This document shows, in pieces, positions 7,601 through 15,770 of a stretch of DNA of 32,867 bases (positions within the stretch are counted from its first letter, which is position 1; every line of letters starts with the position of its first letter). The translations under genes and the position numbers were made by a program. The stretch comes from Planctomycetota bacterium (GTDB lineage Bacteria > Planctomycetota > MHYJ01 > JACQXL01 > JACRIJ01). The DNA lies in contig JACRIJ010000099.1 in the NCBI GenBank assembly GCA_016220095.1, forward strand, positions 1 to 32,867. The letters run 5' to 3'. The notes beneath the pieces were generated by a model. The model ran no database searches, was not told the DNA's origin, and worked only from the letters and a program-made list of their open reading frames with translations.

Positions 7601-10600
7601 AGGTTTGAATACATTTTTACGGCAATAACGGCCTATGCGGTTACAGGCAGGGATTATGTTGATGGGAATCAGTTTACAGACGCTATAAATACTATTCAGG
7701 AATTTAGCGCGTGGCTGAATGAAAATGCAAGCGCTGACAAAACAACCGTTCCTGACAATTTGCTGAATAAAACCGGAGGCGTTAATGGTATTGCCGGTGC
7801 AGGGGCGTATAAATACACTATGTGGAAGACGACAATACACGGCGAATGCAAATCCCTGGATTTGGGTTATGATGGAGGCGAGCCCCCGGTTCCGGACATA
7901 AAAGCAGTTATATATACCGATAATTATGAGGCCATAGCATTTACAGCGGACATAGGGCAAGGCGATCCTGACAATTGGGTTTTTGGATGCGTAGCGTATG
8001 ATTACGATTTCACAGGCGCAGAGCAAGATAGCAGGCTTGTTTTCGGATATCGTTATATCGCGTGCTATAAACAGGACTTTAAGGTTGATTATAGAAATGT
8101 TGGCATAAAATGGATATATGAACCCTCCCCAATTGCCGAAAGCGAGCTCGGGCCAATATACGAAAAGGGATATATAGAAACGGGCAGCGGTTCGGTTACG
8201 GTATATCACCTGCCGGTTTTGCAGGATGGGGCAAAAGACATAGTGGAAAAAATACGTTTTGAGATTGTAAACGGACACGGACATGGCAACGATGATTGGA
8301 AGCGGACGTACAAAATAACAATAGGAAAAGACCTTGAAAACAAGCAGGGTGTCTATAACTACAAGATAGAAATAGAAAACGAAATTCCGGGCACTGCGAT
8401 TCAAAGCATAACAAAGCCCGGTTGCGGGTGTAAGGATACCGATATATGGTTTTCGAACGGACTTATAGACCAGCCCGCGGGATTTACAAGCGAGGGGAAT
8501 GTAGATGAATATTATTTAGACGAAAATGGGGAAAAGAAAACAGTCAAAGACAATCCCCCATTGAGAATGATTCCCGTAAACGGCCCGGGAATTCTATCCC
8601 TGAAGAAAAAAGGAACTGATAAAGACGTGGTTTTATTGAATTGCGAGGACGGCATTCAATGTTTCTGGCGCGTCAAAGAGCCGATTGCGGAATTCAAGGA
8701 TGATTCGTTAAAGTTTGACTGGAAGAATCCCGTGAAAATAGACCAGGAGTTAGAGCCTGAGCAGATAGGCGTTTATATAAACAGAAATATAAGCGGAGAA
8801 AATATCTTTCAAACATTCCTGACGGGAAAACTTCTGATAGATATTAATGCGGATGATATCAGAAACCCGGTTAATTTCAATGACGCTGATGACATGTCTC
8901 TAAAGACAACGCAATACGCTTATGGAGTGGGAATAGATTTGGGATATGGCGGCCTGGCTGAAAACGAAGAAATACTGCCCGGAGGCTTTTTGACCGTAAA
9001 TGATGACGATGACGACAATGAAGGCAGAGCAGATAACGTGCAAATCACCGCAAGTAAAGTATTGTTTGATGAAGAAGATGATTTGTTTGAATTGGGCATA
9101 GAGATAACGCCTAAGGAACTTGAGGAAGGCGAAGTTACGTTAAAAATAATAGAAGGCGCGGACAAAATCCGTGTCTGGAATCCTGAAGGAGCCGCAACCC
9201 GGTCGGCATATAAATTGATAGCCGGCGATAATGTTAAGAAGAAGACATGGAAGCTAACCAAAGGTACTCAGGATGATCCATTGCCTGAGAAAGTATATAT
9301 AGAAGGCGTAAATGTCAGCGGGTGGCATTCCGATGTGGAAATAGCTCTGATTTACAAAAACGAAGAGCATTTTATTGAATGGGGCGACAGAATCAGATTT
9401 ACGGTAGTAACAATAGAAATAGCAAATCCAGTTGATAGCGATGGCAATGGTAATATAGATGATCCTGCGACCGGCGCAAATAATTTGACAGGGAACGAAT
9501 TTACATACACGTCTGCAAACCCGGGAATTCTTGATATACCATGTAAGGTTCGCATAATTCCTGATTTCCTTGAAGCAGGGGAGATTTTTAAGGATAAAAT
9601 ACGAGTTCGAATTGACGCGATAAATGATTCGCATGTTAATCCAGGAGGAGGCAACGTTTTATTTCAATGGGATAATTTTTGGGTGGGAGAGCCTACAGCA
9701 GGAAATGCCGTATATGATGCGGTAACTAATCTGTGGAATGCCCGGGCAACCTTTACCAATCTTCCTCCGTTAAATAATGATTTTGGCAGGAAGGAAATTA
9801 CCGTTCATTTATTAGAAGGCGAAAGACTTTTACGCGAAAAAAAAGCAGAGATTGAAGTGTTTTGGCCGCTTTTAATAAACCCTGCACTCGTACGCGATGA
9901 AGCTAATTTTGCCAAGAATCATCCCGGCCCAAATCTTAATTCAATTCCTGCTGAAAACAATGGTGCTGGTCCCGGCCCCCGTGCGCCTAATTGGTTTTAT
10001 TATTGGAGACAGGTAATTCCGAATTCAGAAGAAATTCGTTATGCCGGGAGTACGATCGGAATAAATAGGTATGGCAGAACACCAGCTGTTTATTGGTTTC
10101 CTGATGATTATAACTTGATACATGGCAGGTTGCTTATAGGTGAAATTGCGCAAGATATTGATTTTACAGGAGGCATAACCACAGGAATAGACTGTTTTGA
10201 CGATACAGTACAGCATGAACATTGTCATGCAATTGACCAATCAGTTGATTATACTAATGAAGCTTTTGGATTAGGCATATCAGGATTGTCAAATGTTGCA
10301 AATAACCATTGGTCATTTAATATGCTTCCGATTAGTCCACCATCGCTTGGTGGACGTATTTATAACCATTATAGAGATTTTAATGGTGATGGTGATTTCC
10401 TTGATACAGAAGATATAGATGGTGATGGCAAATTGGATGTTGCTGAAGATATAGATGGAGATGGCATATTGGATGTGCATGAAGATGTAAATCGTAATGG
10501 CGTTTTGGATGACGGCGAGGATATAGACGGAGATGGCAAAATAGATGTTGCAGAAGACATAGATGGCGACGGAAATATAGATGAGTTTGAAGATATAATT

Positions 10601-10783
10601 GCAAACGGAAATATTGATTCTGAAAATTTAGATATAAACTTTAATGATGTAATAGATACTGCAGATCCGGGTGACATTGAAGGCTTAGCAGAAGCCGCAG
10701 AGCCGGATAATCAAAATGGAAGAATTGATGTTGACTGGGGGAGTCCAGGAAAACAACATGATACCAATTCTTACGATGATTAA
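4649..10783 (+). CDS. Giant exported multidomain protein with HExxH motif and calcium repeats
   Basis: A 2044-aa protein counted from ATG 4649; a TTG 6 nt earlier sits too close to the AAAGGA. Residues 9-28 form a signal peptide ending in IIVC-G, an imperfect lipobox. Residues about 85-375 carry five FG-GAP/VCBS-like units (DMNNDNLSDILL, DVNKDGYNDIIT, DVNNDSFEDIIL, then two weaker), suggesting a beta-propeller. Residues about 414-587 are cohesin-like (FDPAKL..; RIGFRVLQTG). An IPT/TIG domain follows near 702-790 and a helical region near 790-1035. The long beta-rich part is unrecognised. HEHCH at 1856-1860 fits the HExxH zinc-protease signature. Residues 1910-1991 contain six calcium-binding DxDGDG-type repeats. 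Two parallel blocks (DNA 4743-4821 and 5775-5866) are translated dispersed repeats. Function is unknown; a surface metallopeptidase or adhesin is inferred. Confidence 0.8.
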   Translation: MAKASNSNLKLFLALILCAFFASIIVCGSSRDEEGKMKNEGRTPASDSGLKTPDSGLKSLSPLEDNKPHFLSEFLSAVSTPAISIKQADMNNDNLSDILLTFSDNQLLALIQQSDSITPQPPNSLTTKPLNSVYYLSAYVKTSADKPTKNPITGLSKTDVTAEDSEPEFPAPVIIATEVMDVNKDGYNDIITALAGTLNSPLQIQLGSQTGEFTDASNLLPNLDATVLTKLKVVDVNNDSFEDIILTSIGRLNYEGDEILAEFSPRNYVLLNSGNGAFLDSTVELFNEGFASTRAIDIQVRDFGVDGLNDVLLIKPDGNMLYTWSAESSTMQSADASSFTNIPPSPVNNQSIQLDANGDGIKDTVVLQDGVPVITKNEEGKMKNEGTSAGLQAPDLGLQALGLQTSYVSPYQYKITGPSGLTIAAVNQIGDVVYLEFSSRVPAYVWGNILMTFDPAKLQCVSIEENPNNLYGSWVWWAVATGMPYYGGGGAYYYYDDTGLGSGWAKTWAHIDPGSGPTGTYDNIAGKIRIYTDTSSGYSYTSPLRIGFRVLQTGNADFTVQSNDYMSYDWNNVDAGTTSTVNITESGQSVYKEDVANNVRISISGPVTAEIGQPYTIDTWGEIIMPFRPIGTNVYSWELYIDGALYQRRGFTYGEEHRRSWEFTGATEGAIVYKFRFRDGSRVHGGYGWVEVELTVNVAPPGPHIDSISPLSVLPGDILTITGNGFDIDPLKNTVYFTTEIRTTALFPITSSKTSMTVLAPLNIGAGIASVWVSTGDIDSNVVNITLLTVNDLYQAITSDLNTAIGNNSGEIKKHLQSAGDFMKKSAKAGIGLDKQVDFVSQALAQVMKAEKACGDVELLAYSLIKYRAALLNTQLLTGTAYDIVKEMVRMKHVPNMLAYDALYEALVSIDNIYAKFMAGDANGMFQKMKDLINKLETAEGLGAMTYPIQKVVAHDTVRIIEAVQHELQVVFDEAGRNYANLPDRFEYIFTAITAYAVTGRDYVDGNQFTDAINTIQEFSAWLNENASADKTTVPDNLLNKTGGVNGIAGAGAYKYTMWKTTIHGECKSLDLGYDGGEPPVPDIKAVIYTDNYEAIAFTADIGQGDPDNWVFGCVAYDYDFTGAEQDSRLVFGYRYIACYKQDFKVDYRNVGIKWIYEPSPIAESELGPIYEKGYIETGSGSVTVYHLPVLQDGAKDIVEKIRFEIVNGHGHGNDDWKRTYKITIGKDLENKQGVYNYKIEIENEIPGTAIQSITKPGCGCKDTDIWFSNGLIDQPAGFTSEGNVDEYYLDENGEKKTVKDNPPLRMIPVNGPGILSLKKKGTDKDVVLLNCEDGIQCFWRVKEPIAEFKDDSLKFDWKNPVKIDQELEPEQIGVYINRNISGENIFQTFLTGKLLIDINADDIRNPVNFNDADDMSLKTTQYAYGVGIDLGYGGLAENEEILPGGFLTVNDDDDDNEGRADNVQITASKVLFDEEDDLFELGIEITPKELEEGEVTLKIIEGADKIRVWNPEGAATRSAYKLIAGDNVKKKTWKLTKGTQDDPLPEKVYIEGVNVSGWHSDVEIALIYKNEEHFIEWGDRIRFTVVTIEIANPVDSDGNGNIDDPATGANNLTGNEFTYTSANPGILDIPCKVRIIPDFLEAGEIFKDKIRVRIDAINDSHVNPGGGNVLFQWDNFWVGEPTAGNAVYDAVTNLWNARATFTNLPPLNNDFGRKEITVHLLEGERLLREKKAEIEVFWPLLINPALVRDEANFAKNHPGPNLNSIPAENNGAGPGPRAPNWFYYWRQVIPNSEEIRYAGSTIGINRYGRTPAVYWFPDDYNLIHGRLLIGEIAQDIDFTGGITTGIDCFDDTVQHEHCHAIDQSVDYTNEAFGLGISGLSNVANNHWSFNMLPISPPSLGGRIYNHYRDFNGDGDFLDTEDIDGDGKLDVAEDIDGDGILDVHEDVNRNGVLDDGEDIDGDGKIDVAEDIDGDGNIDEFEDIIANGNIDSENLDINFNDVIDTADPGDIEGLAEAAEPDNQNGRIDVDWGSPGKQHDTNSYDD
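4743..4821. repeat. Dispersed composite repeat inside the giant gene, copy A
   Basis: An ATGAAGAAGG..ATGAAAAATGAAGG head is followed by five 7-bp units (GACTCCG, GACTCAA, GACTCCA, GACTCAG, GACTTAA at 4787-4821). It is read in frame as EEGKMKNEG plus PDSGLKS-type peptides. The same head and a 7-bp tail recur at 5775-5866, and a related head is intergenic at 30537-30565. Confidence 0.85.
4995..5043. repeat. Degenerate AACCCCT-type repeat inside the giant gene
   Basis: Irregular 8-9-bp units of the form YAAACYCCTT give a Pro/Thr/Asn/Ser-rich peptide (TPQPPNSLTTKPLNS) that interrupts the propeller region. It resembles the other translated repeats but no second copy is in the window. Confidence 0.55.
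5775..5866. repeat. Dispersed composite repeat inside the giant gene, copy B
   Basis: The same ATGAAGAAGG..ATGAAAAATGAAGG head as copy A is followed by seven 7-bp units of GACTCNN type (5817-5866). It is read in the same frame as copy A and gives a parallel peptide (EEGKMKNEG, then LGLQ-type repeats). It falls at the junction between the propeller and the cohesin-like domain. Confidence 0.85.
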
Positions 10784-10813
10784 GCCCTGAAAGTATTTTT
10801 AAGGAGTTGAAAT

Positions 10814-11458
10814 ATGAAATATTTTTTTTGCAGTCTTGTTGTTTTGTCAGGGATATTTGCATTGTGGAGTAGTGGCGTGTGTGGTGAAGATATAGAGAAT
10901 TGCGAAACATTGCGATGGTGTGTAGATTCCGTAAGTCAAAATAAGGATATTCGGGAAAAAGCATTAGAAAAATTGATTGCGTTAGAAAACAAGGAAAGAG
11001 AAATGTTAATGCAGAATTTCAAAAAGCTGTTGACAGAAAAAAGTTTTAACAACAAAGAGAGCTGTCCTTTACACGTGACAATAGTTGCTTTGCAACATTT
11101 GCGCACATTAGAAATAGTTCCGGATTTGACAGGAATTGTTGATTATGAACTCGATAAGTCAACATTTCGTTCTGGGGAAAAGCGACATTGGTCAGCATAC
11201 TTTCCCGCTGCTAATGCGCTTGCTGAAATTAAGTCACCTGACATATGGCATTTGATACTAAACCAACTGCATAAAAAAAATGAAGATAAAACCTTGAAAT
11301 TATATGCATGGGTATTAGTTAAAACATATGGTAAAGATGTGTCCATGTTACTTTTAAATAATCAATTGCCAAACAAAACAGATGTCACTTTGGATGAAAA
11401 AGTGAAGAAATTAAAAGAATATACAGCGCGGGGAGAAATGATTACGCCTTTTGAATAG
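10814..11458 (+). CDS. Exported small helical (HEAT-like) protein
   Basis: A 214-aa protein. Residues 1-23 form a signal peptide (MKYFF then a hydrophobic core, ending near GVCGED). The rest is predicted helical: paired helices with the LRTLEIVPDLTGIVDYEL and AANALAEIKSPDIWHLIL patterns of HEAT-like/PBS repeats, which usually act as protein-protein scaffolds. AAGGAG 8 nt before the ATG sets the start. It lies 30 nt after the giant gene and 6 nt before the HExxH protein, so it is co-transcribed and probably a chaperone or docking partner for them (inference). It is clearly AT-richer than the first half of the giant gene. Confidence 0.7.
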   Translation: MKYFFCSLVVLSGIFALWSSGVCGEDIENCETLRWCVDSVSQNKDIREKALEKLIALENKEREMLMQNFKKLLTEKSFNNKESCPLHVTIVALQHLRTLEIVPDLTGIVDYELDKSTFRSGEKRHWSAYFPAANALAEIKSPDIWHLILNQLHKKNEDKTLKLYAWVLVKTYGKDVSMLLLNNQLPNKTDVTLDEKVKKLKEYTARGEMITPFE

Positions 11459-11464
11459 CGAAAC

Positions 11465-13015
11465 ATGTTTTTTTCATCAATCGGCATCGGAGACGCATTA
11501 CAAGCGGAGGTTAAAGCCTTTGAAGGGCAGAGAGCGGCAACGGATTTATACTGCCGCGATTACGGCGGACGGACGATTGCAGGGGTTTCAATAATCAGAA
11601 GAGGCGTTGTATTGACATCGCATGAGATAAGGATACCGATTGACACGGATATAGACTCTCTGCCTGATTTATGGGAAGACACATACAGGGTAATACCTGC
11701 AGGCGTACCGGGTGCAGGGAATGTTGTATTTGACAAGATAAATCCGGATTCAGACGGAGATGGACATAATGATAACGAATACGATCTGGATCCGAATCCG
11801 GAAACACTGGGAGCAGTGGTTATAACCAGGAATCCCAGTCCTGTTGGAACGCTTGGTGACGGATTGGTTGCTTTTGAAGAGTATCGTGGATTTTTTTATG
11901 GGGATAATGCAAATACTCCTGTAAGTCATAGGCATAATAGGACAAGTCCTATAGATAAGGATTTATTCATTTGGGCCAGTGTTATGGAGGGTGGCGTTGA
12001 TATGGAATTAGGATTTATTCCCAATGGTCCACTAAGTGTGCATCGTATAAATGATGATGAATGGGCAGGAACCCAAGCAAAATGGATAAATAGTAACATT
12101 TATTCTATTCCGGGCGCCACCTTGCAAAAAGCTTTAAGAATAATTGAAGGAAATGCAATGGGAGCGTATGGACTTACTCGTATCGGAGGAGTGAATACTG
12201 GAGCTAATGGAATTTGTAAAACTAATTCCAGTCCAGATGATTTTCAGCTAATTCCAATCAATGAAGGTGAACCCCATAGCATTGCAATTTACCCCGGTCC
12301 TAATGGCATAATAGATTCAATTCCCAGACTGAATTTGGCAAATGCGACAATATCGCGTTCTGATCCTCTTGTTAACGCAGGTGTTGATGATATTTTTGAT
12401 GCGGTTAGAAATGTAATTACCACCGGGCCGGATGGAGTTTGTAATACGGCTGTGATGGTGGGCAGTGACGATATTCAGATTATAGCAATAGGTCAAGGGA
12501 TGCCTTATTCTTGGTGTATAGATGCGGATGATCATGATTTGAATGTTAACGAAGACCCTGCGGATCTTCGTGTAAATTCAGTTGTCCTGCCTCTCCCCGA
12601 TGATGATCGTTCAGATGAAGTGAATAATAGTCCTAATCAGCATAACAACATTGAAGTTAATGTTGCCATATTTACAACACAGATATGGATTGGCTTTGTA
12701 CAACAACCCGCTGGTAATTGGGTTCCTGACAACATTGATCTTATAACAAATCGTCCGTTATTGCGAGACGCGATACGAAAAACGATTGCTCACGAAAGCG
12801 GACATGGCATACATGCAGAACATTATAGGATAAGATTAGATGTTCTGGGCAATATTGAAGTGTTGATTCCAATTGATGTGCCCCCCTTTAGTATGTCTGT
12901 GGTAGGTTTTCATAATCCAAACTGGAGTGTTATGGTGTCTGCCGTTCACAATCCAGCTCCCAGTATTTATGATGCGACAGATATTGATCAGATGAAAATT
13001 CATATAAAACATTAA
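11465..13015 (+). CDS. HExxH putative zinc metallopeptidase with calcium-binding repeat
   Basis: A 516-aa protein. Residues 443-453 read HESGHGIHAEH: an HExxH zinc motif with a further His at the metzincin third-ligand position, but with His where metzincins have Gly. Residues near 92-104 (NPDSDGDGHNDNEYD) form a thrombospondin type-3-like calcium site. The body between is beta-rich with several DxDD segments and is otherwise unrecognised. There is no signal peptide and no clear ribosome-binding site at the ATG. The N-terminus begins abruptly in what looks like the interior of a larger exported protein, so it may be a truncated descendant or depend on translational coupling. The operon position after two exported proteins suggests the same extracellular role. 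Confidence 0.65.
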   Translation: MFFSSIGIGDALQAEVKAFEGQRAATDLYCRDYGGRTIAGVSIIRRGVVLTSHEIRIPIDTDIDSLPDLWEDTYRVIPAGVPGAGNVVFDKINPDSDGDGHNDNEYDLDPNPETLGAVVITRNPSPVGTLGDGLVAFEEYRGFFYGDNANTPVSHRHNRTSPIDKDLFIWASVMEGGVDMELGFIPNGPLSVHRINDDEWAGTQAKWINSNIYSIPGATLQKALRIIEGNAMGAYGLTRIGGVNTGANGICKTNSSPDDFQLIPINEGEPHSIAIYPGPNGIIDSIPRLNLANATISRSDPLVNAGVDDIFDAVRNVITTGPDGVCNTAVMVGSDDIQIIAIGQGMPYSWCIDADDHDLNVNEDPADLRVNSVVLPLPDDDRSDEVNNSPNQHNNIEVNVAIFTTQIWIGFVQQPAGNWVPDNIDLITNRPLLRDAIRKTIAHESGHGIHAEHYRIRLDVLGNIEVLIPIDVPPFSMSVVGFHNPNWSVMVSAVHNPAPSIYDATDIDQMKIHIKH

Positions 13016-13017
13016 CA

Positions 13018-14199
13018 ATGAAAATCTTTTATATAATCATAATTATTGTCACATTAATGTCTTTTGTCCCCGTGTTGTTTTCCCAGGAAATTTCACGAGG
13101 TAATGATGTTGCTAATGTATCAATAGATACAGAAGCTGCGCCTGAATTGTATCCATATTATATAGACGATCAAAATAGTACCGTCGGAAAGATATTTTTC
13201 CTTGACAAAATGGATGTAGTATTTAAGGTTTTCATATATAGCGGCATGAATGGCGTTGCTGTTTCATTTAATCCGGATGAAATTTCGCAGAAAACCAAAA
13301 TAACAATATTGCCACATCAGATTACATCAGAATATCCATTATATCAAACACCGACCAAATGTATTGCTAAAGCACTTACAATAATGCCTGCAGAAGGAGT
13401 TACCGTTGAGGATGGAAAAGTTTTTCTGGACAAACCACATTTGGGTGTTAATATTAGGTTTCAGATAATTCCGTTAGAAGGCAAGTTTCATACGGGAACA
13501 TTTAAACTAAATTTCGAAATGCCTATAGAATATCAAGGGAAGATCTTGCCATTAATGCTTTCCGAACCAATAGTATTCAGGATTCGTGAATCTATACAGG
13601 TAGACGAAGAAAAAATAATCTATAACGACTATTTATGTGACAAAAGTTTTAACAGTATTGACGAGATGTTTGCTTGTAAAGATATTCAGGAAAAACTCCT
13701 TCGTGAGAATCTTGCTATTGATAGTAAGGATGGTTATTCATTAGCGCGCTTAGCGGATGTCTTGATATATAAAGGCGATTTCGAAGAAGCAGGTAAAATT
13801 TCACAACAGATAGTTGAACTTCTTAATGCCGGAACAATACATCGTTTGATGGGCTGGAAAGATATTGAGCCGGGGTCTGGAAAAGTGGAGCTTCAGTTGT
13901 TTTTTAAACAACAAGCAGAAATGCTCAAGAATAAAACACATCCGTTAATAGAATATGTGAATGAATATTACGCCAGCAAAACAAACGGAACTGAAAATTT
14001 ACCAAAAAACCATAAGGTTGTTCAGCAGACAGCACCCACGGTTTCTCCTGAACGGCCTCAGAAAAACGAATTGCCAGTTAATTCATCACAGCAGTCCGTG
14101 GAAAGCAATAACAGGACAGTATTTATAATCGGAATTTGCATTGGCGCTGGAATAATCCTGCTTATAGTGTTCCTGCGGCTGAAGCGAAAAAGGTCTTAA
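13018..14199 (+). CDS. Exported protein with C-terminal membrane anchor
   Basis: A 393-aa protein. Residues 1-22 form a signal peptide ending in LFSQ-E. A beta-rich domain (about 40-200) is followed by a TPR-like helical pair (SLARLADVLIYKGDFEEAGKISQQIVELL). A Pro/Ser/Asn-rich linker (about 335-363) leads to one membrane helix (TVFIIGICIGAGIILLIVFL) and a basic RLKRKRS tail, so the protein would display its body outside the cytoplasmic membrane. No LPxTG or PEP-CTERM signature is seen. It starts 2 nt after the HExxH gene and ends the four-gene operon. A membrane platform for the other three products is inferred. Confidence 0.7.
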   Translation: MKIFYIIIIIVTLMSFVPVLFSQEISRGNDVANVSIDTEAAPELYPYYIDDQNSTVGKIFFLDKMDVVFKVFIYSGMNGVAVSFNPDEISQKTKITILPHQITSEYPLYQTPTKCIAKALTIMPAEGVTVEDGKVFLDKPHLGVNIRFQIIPLEGKFHTGTFKLNFEMPIEYQGKILPLMLSEPIVFRIRESIQVDEEKIIYNDYLCDKSFNSIDEMFACKDIQEKLLRENLAIDSKDGYSLARLADVLIYKGDFEEAGKISQQIVELLNAGTIHRLMGWKDIEPGSGKVELQLFFKQQAEMLKNKTHPLIEYVNEYYASKTNGTENLPKNHKVVQQTAPTVSPERPQKNELPVNSSQQSVESNNRTVFIIGICIGAGIILLIVFLRLKRKRS

Positions 14200-14541
14200 C
14201 ATGCCCGTAATCATCAGTGAAGGTGGGTTGAGCAAATAACATAAATATCAAAATACCCTACAAAATGCCGCTGGGGAACTTAAAAATTCACCTTCACTGA
14301 GGCCCTACAGTAAAAGGAAATAGTTTTGGAAATAGCTAAGACCGAGAGGGCAGACTTTTTCTGTTTCCCTTCGCTGGTATTGTTGCCATTACCGCCAGGG
14401 TGGGGCGGTGGGTTACGGGGTTCTTTATTTGTAGTCGCCAATTCGTTCAATTCGTTATTTTTTCTTGACAATTTTTTCAGTAAAGTGTAAATTTACTATG
14501 TTTCACAACTGTAAAAGTTCATTTTAGAGAGAGCTGAATCT
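14200..14541. other. Gap with an 85-bp inverted-repeat structure
   Basis: An 11-bp perfect inverted repeat (CAGTGAAGGTG at 14215-14225; complement at 14289-14299) encloses 63 nt. Right of it is a C- and G-skewed stretch (14385-14420) and a degenerate AATTCGTT pair at 14441-14458 just before the bzdN promoter. A 63-aa minus-strand open frame here has no ribosome-binding site or recognisable features and is not called. Confidence 0.55.
14465..14493 (+). promoter_or_regulatory. Sigma70-type promoter of the benzoyl-CoA-reductase-like operon
   Basis: Consensus TTGACA at 14465-14470, 17-nt spacer, TAAATT at 14488-14493, 49 nt before the bzdN-like ATG. Confidence 0.7.
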
Positions 14542-15669
14542 ATGTTTGAACAGATGCAAAATTGGTACGATAAACGCCATGCCTATGCCAAAGAATGGAA
14601 GAAGAATCACCCCGGCGGCAAGGTGCTCGGTTGCTTCTGCACCTATGTTCCCGAGGAACTCGTTTATGCCGCGGGCGTACTGCCCGTGAGGTTGCTCGGA
14701 AGCCACGAGCCTCAGTCTGTAACCGAGCCGCATATCTTCGGCATGTATTGTCCGTTCTGCCGCGACGTGCTCGCGCAAGGGCTCCAGAAACGGTACGATT
14801 ATCTTGACGGTATTACAATTTCACAGTCCTGTCTGCATATACGCCAGGCATACACCAGTTGGCAGATGCACGTGCCCACGGGCTTTTCCTATTATCTGCC
14901 TATGCCTAATTGCGTACAGTCTCCGCACGCCCTTTCATACCTCAAGGGCGAATTTCTCGCGTTCAAAAACGCGCTTGAAAAATGGACCGGAAATGAAATA
15001 ACCGATGAAAAACTCCGGCAGGCAACCGAACTTGTCAATACAAACCGCCGGCTGATGCGTCAGGTTTACGATTTGCGCAAACAGGACAATCCGCCTATGA
15101 CAGGCCTGGAAGCCATGTATATGGTAGTCTCCAGCCAGATGACGGATAAGAATGATCATAGTAAACTTCTTGAAAAAATACTTAAAGAATTGCCCGGCCG
15201 CAAGATGGACCGCCAGACCGGCGCCAGGCTTATGATTATCGGCAGTGAAGATGACGATACGGCATTCATTAAAATGGTAGAATCCGTGGGGGCGACGCTT
15301 GTCGTGGATGACCATTGCACGGGCACAAGGCAGTTCTGGAATGAAACGGAATTGAAAGGCGACGTGCTGACCTCCATAGCGAAACGCTATATTGACCGTC
15401 CCGCATGCCCGAGCAAGGATTGGCCGGAACGCAGGCGGCTTCCGCATATTCTTAAACTCGCCAAGGACTTCAACGCAAAAGGCGCCATAATTATACAACA
15501 GAAATTCTGCGATCCGCACGAATTGGATATACCTGCAATCATCAAGGACCTTAAGAAAAACGGCATACCGTCGCTGTTCCTTGAATTTGACGTGACCGTT
15601 CCCATCGGGCCGTTCAGGACCCGCGTGGAGGCGTTCCTGGAAATGATAGGGCAGGATGATTTGTTCTAA
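14542..15669 (+). CDS. bzdN: Benzoyl-CoA reductase-like subunit, BzdN/BcrC type
   Basis: A 375-aa protein of the 2-hydroxyacyl-CoA dehydratase/benzoyl-CoA reductase family (HgdB-like fold). In class I benzoyl-CoA reductase the N and O subunits hold the active-site [4Fe-4S] clusters that reduce the aromatic ring of benzoyl-CoA. Conserved Cys ligands are visible at C70, C73 (YCPFCRD) and C97 (SQSCLHIRQ). The segments VPEELVYAAGVLPVRLLG and EPHIFGMYCPFC are typical of the BzdN branch, and the length fits. Only a weak GAGAG lies upstream of the ATG. It is first of a set in the order N-O-P-Q-ferredoxin, the order I recall for Azoarcus bzd. A related non-aromatic acyl-CoA substrate cannot be excluded. 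Confidence 0.8.
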   Translation: MFEQMQNWYDKRHAYAKEWKKNHPGGKVLGCFCTYVPEELVYAAGVLPVRLLGSHEPQSVTEPHIFGMYCPFCRDVLAQGLQKRYDYLDGITISQSCLHIRQAYTSWQMHVPTGFSYYLPMPNCVQSPHALSYLKGEFLAFKNALEKWTGNEITDEKLRQATELVNTNRRLMRQVYDLRKQDNPPMTGLEAMYMVVSSQMTDKNDHSKLLEKILKELPGRKMDRQTGARLMIIGSEDDDTAFIKMVESVGATLVVDDHCTGTRQFWNETELKGDVLTSIAKRYIDRPACPSKDWPERRRLPHILKLAKDFNAKGAIIIQQKFCDPHELDIPAIIKDLKKNGIPSLFLEFDVTVPIGPFRTRVEAFLEMIGQDDLF

Positions 15670-15696
15670 AATGCCTTCGGAGTTTTCCCATAAGTC

Positions 15697-15728
15697 TTCG
15701 CGACTTCGTGCCTTCGTGTCTTCGTGGC
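15697..15728. repeat. TTCGTGNC tandem repeat, four units
   Basis: TTCGCGAC, TTCGTGCC, TTCGTGTC and TTCGTGGC in exact 8-bp register, within the 101-nt gap between bzdN- and bzdO-like genes, 26 nt before the GGAGG of the latter. Co-transcription means it is present in the mRNA. Confidence 0.9.
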
Positions 15729-15770
15729 AAAAAATCGTGCTGTTTTATAAATTTGGAGGAATGAATTACA

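Noticed and set aside
7550..8404. 284-aa minus-strand open frame
   Set aside because: It is entirely antisense to the giant exported protein, whose frame is continuous and has recognisable domains on both sides.
14280..14471. 63-aa minus-strand frame and a 12-codon plus frame at 14201
   Set aside because: No start signals or family features; the first overlaps inverted-repeat and repeat-like DNA.
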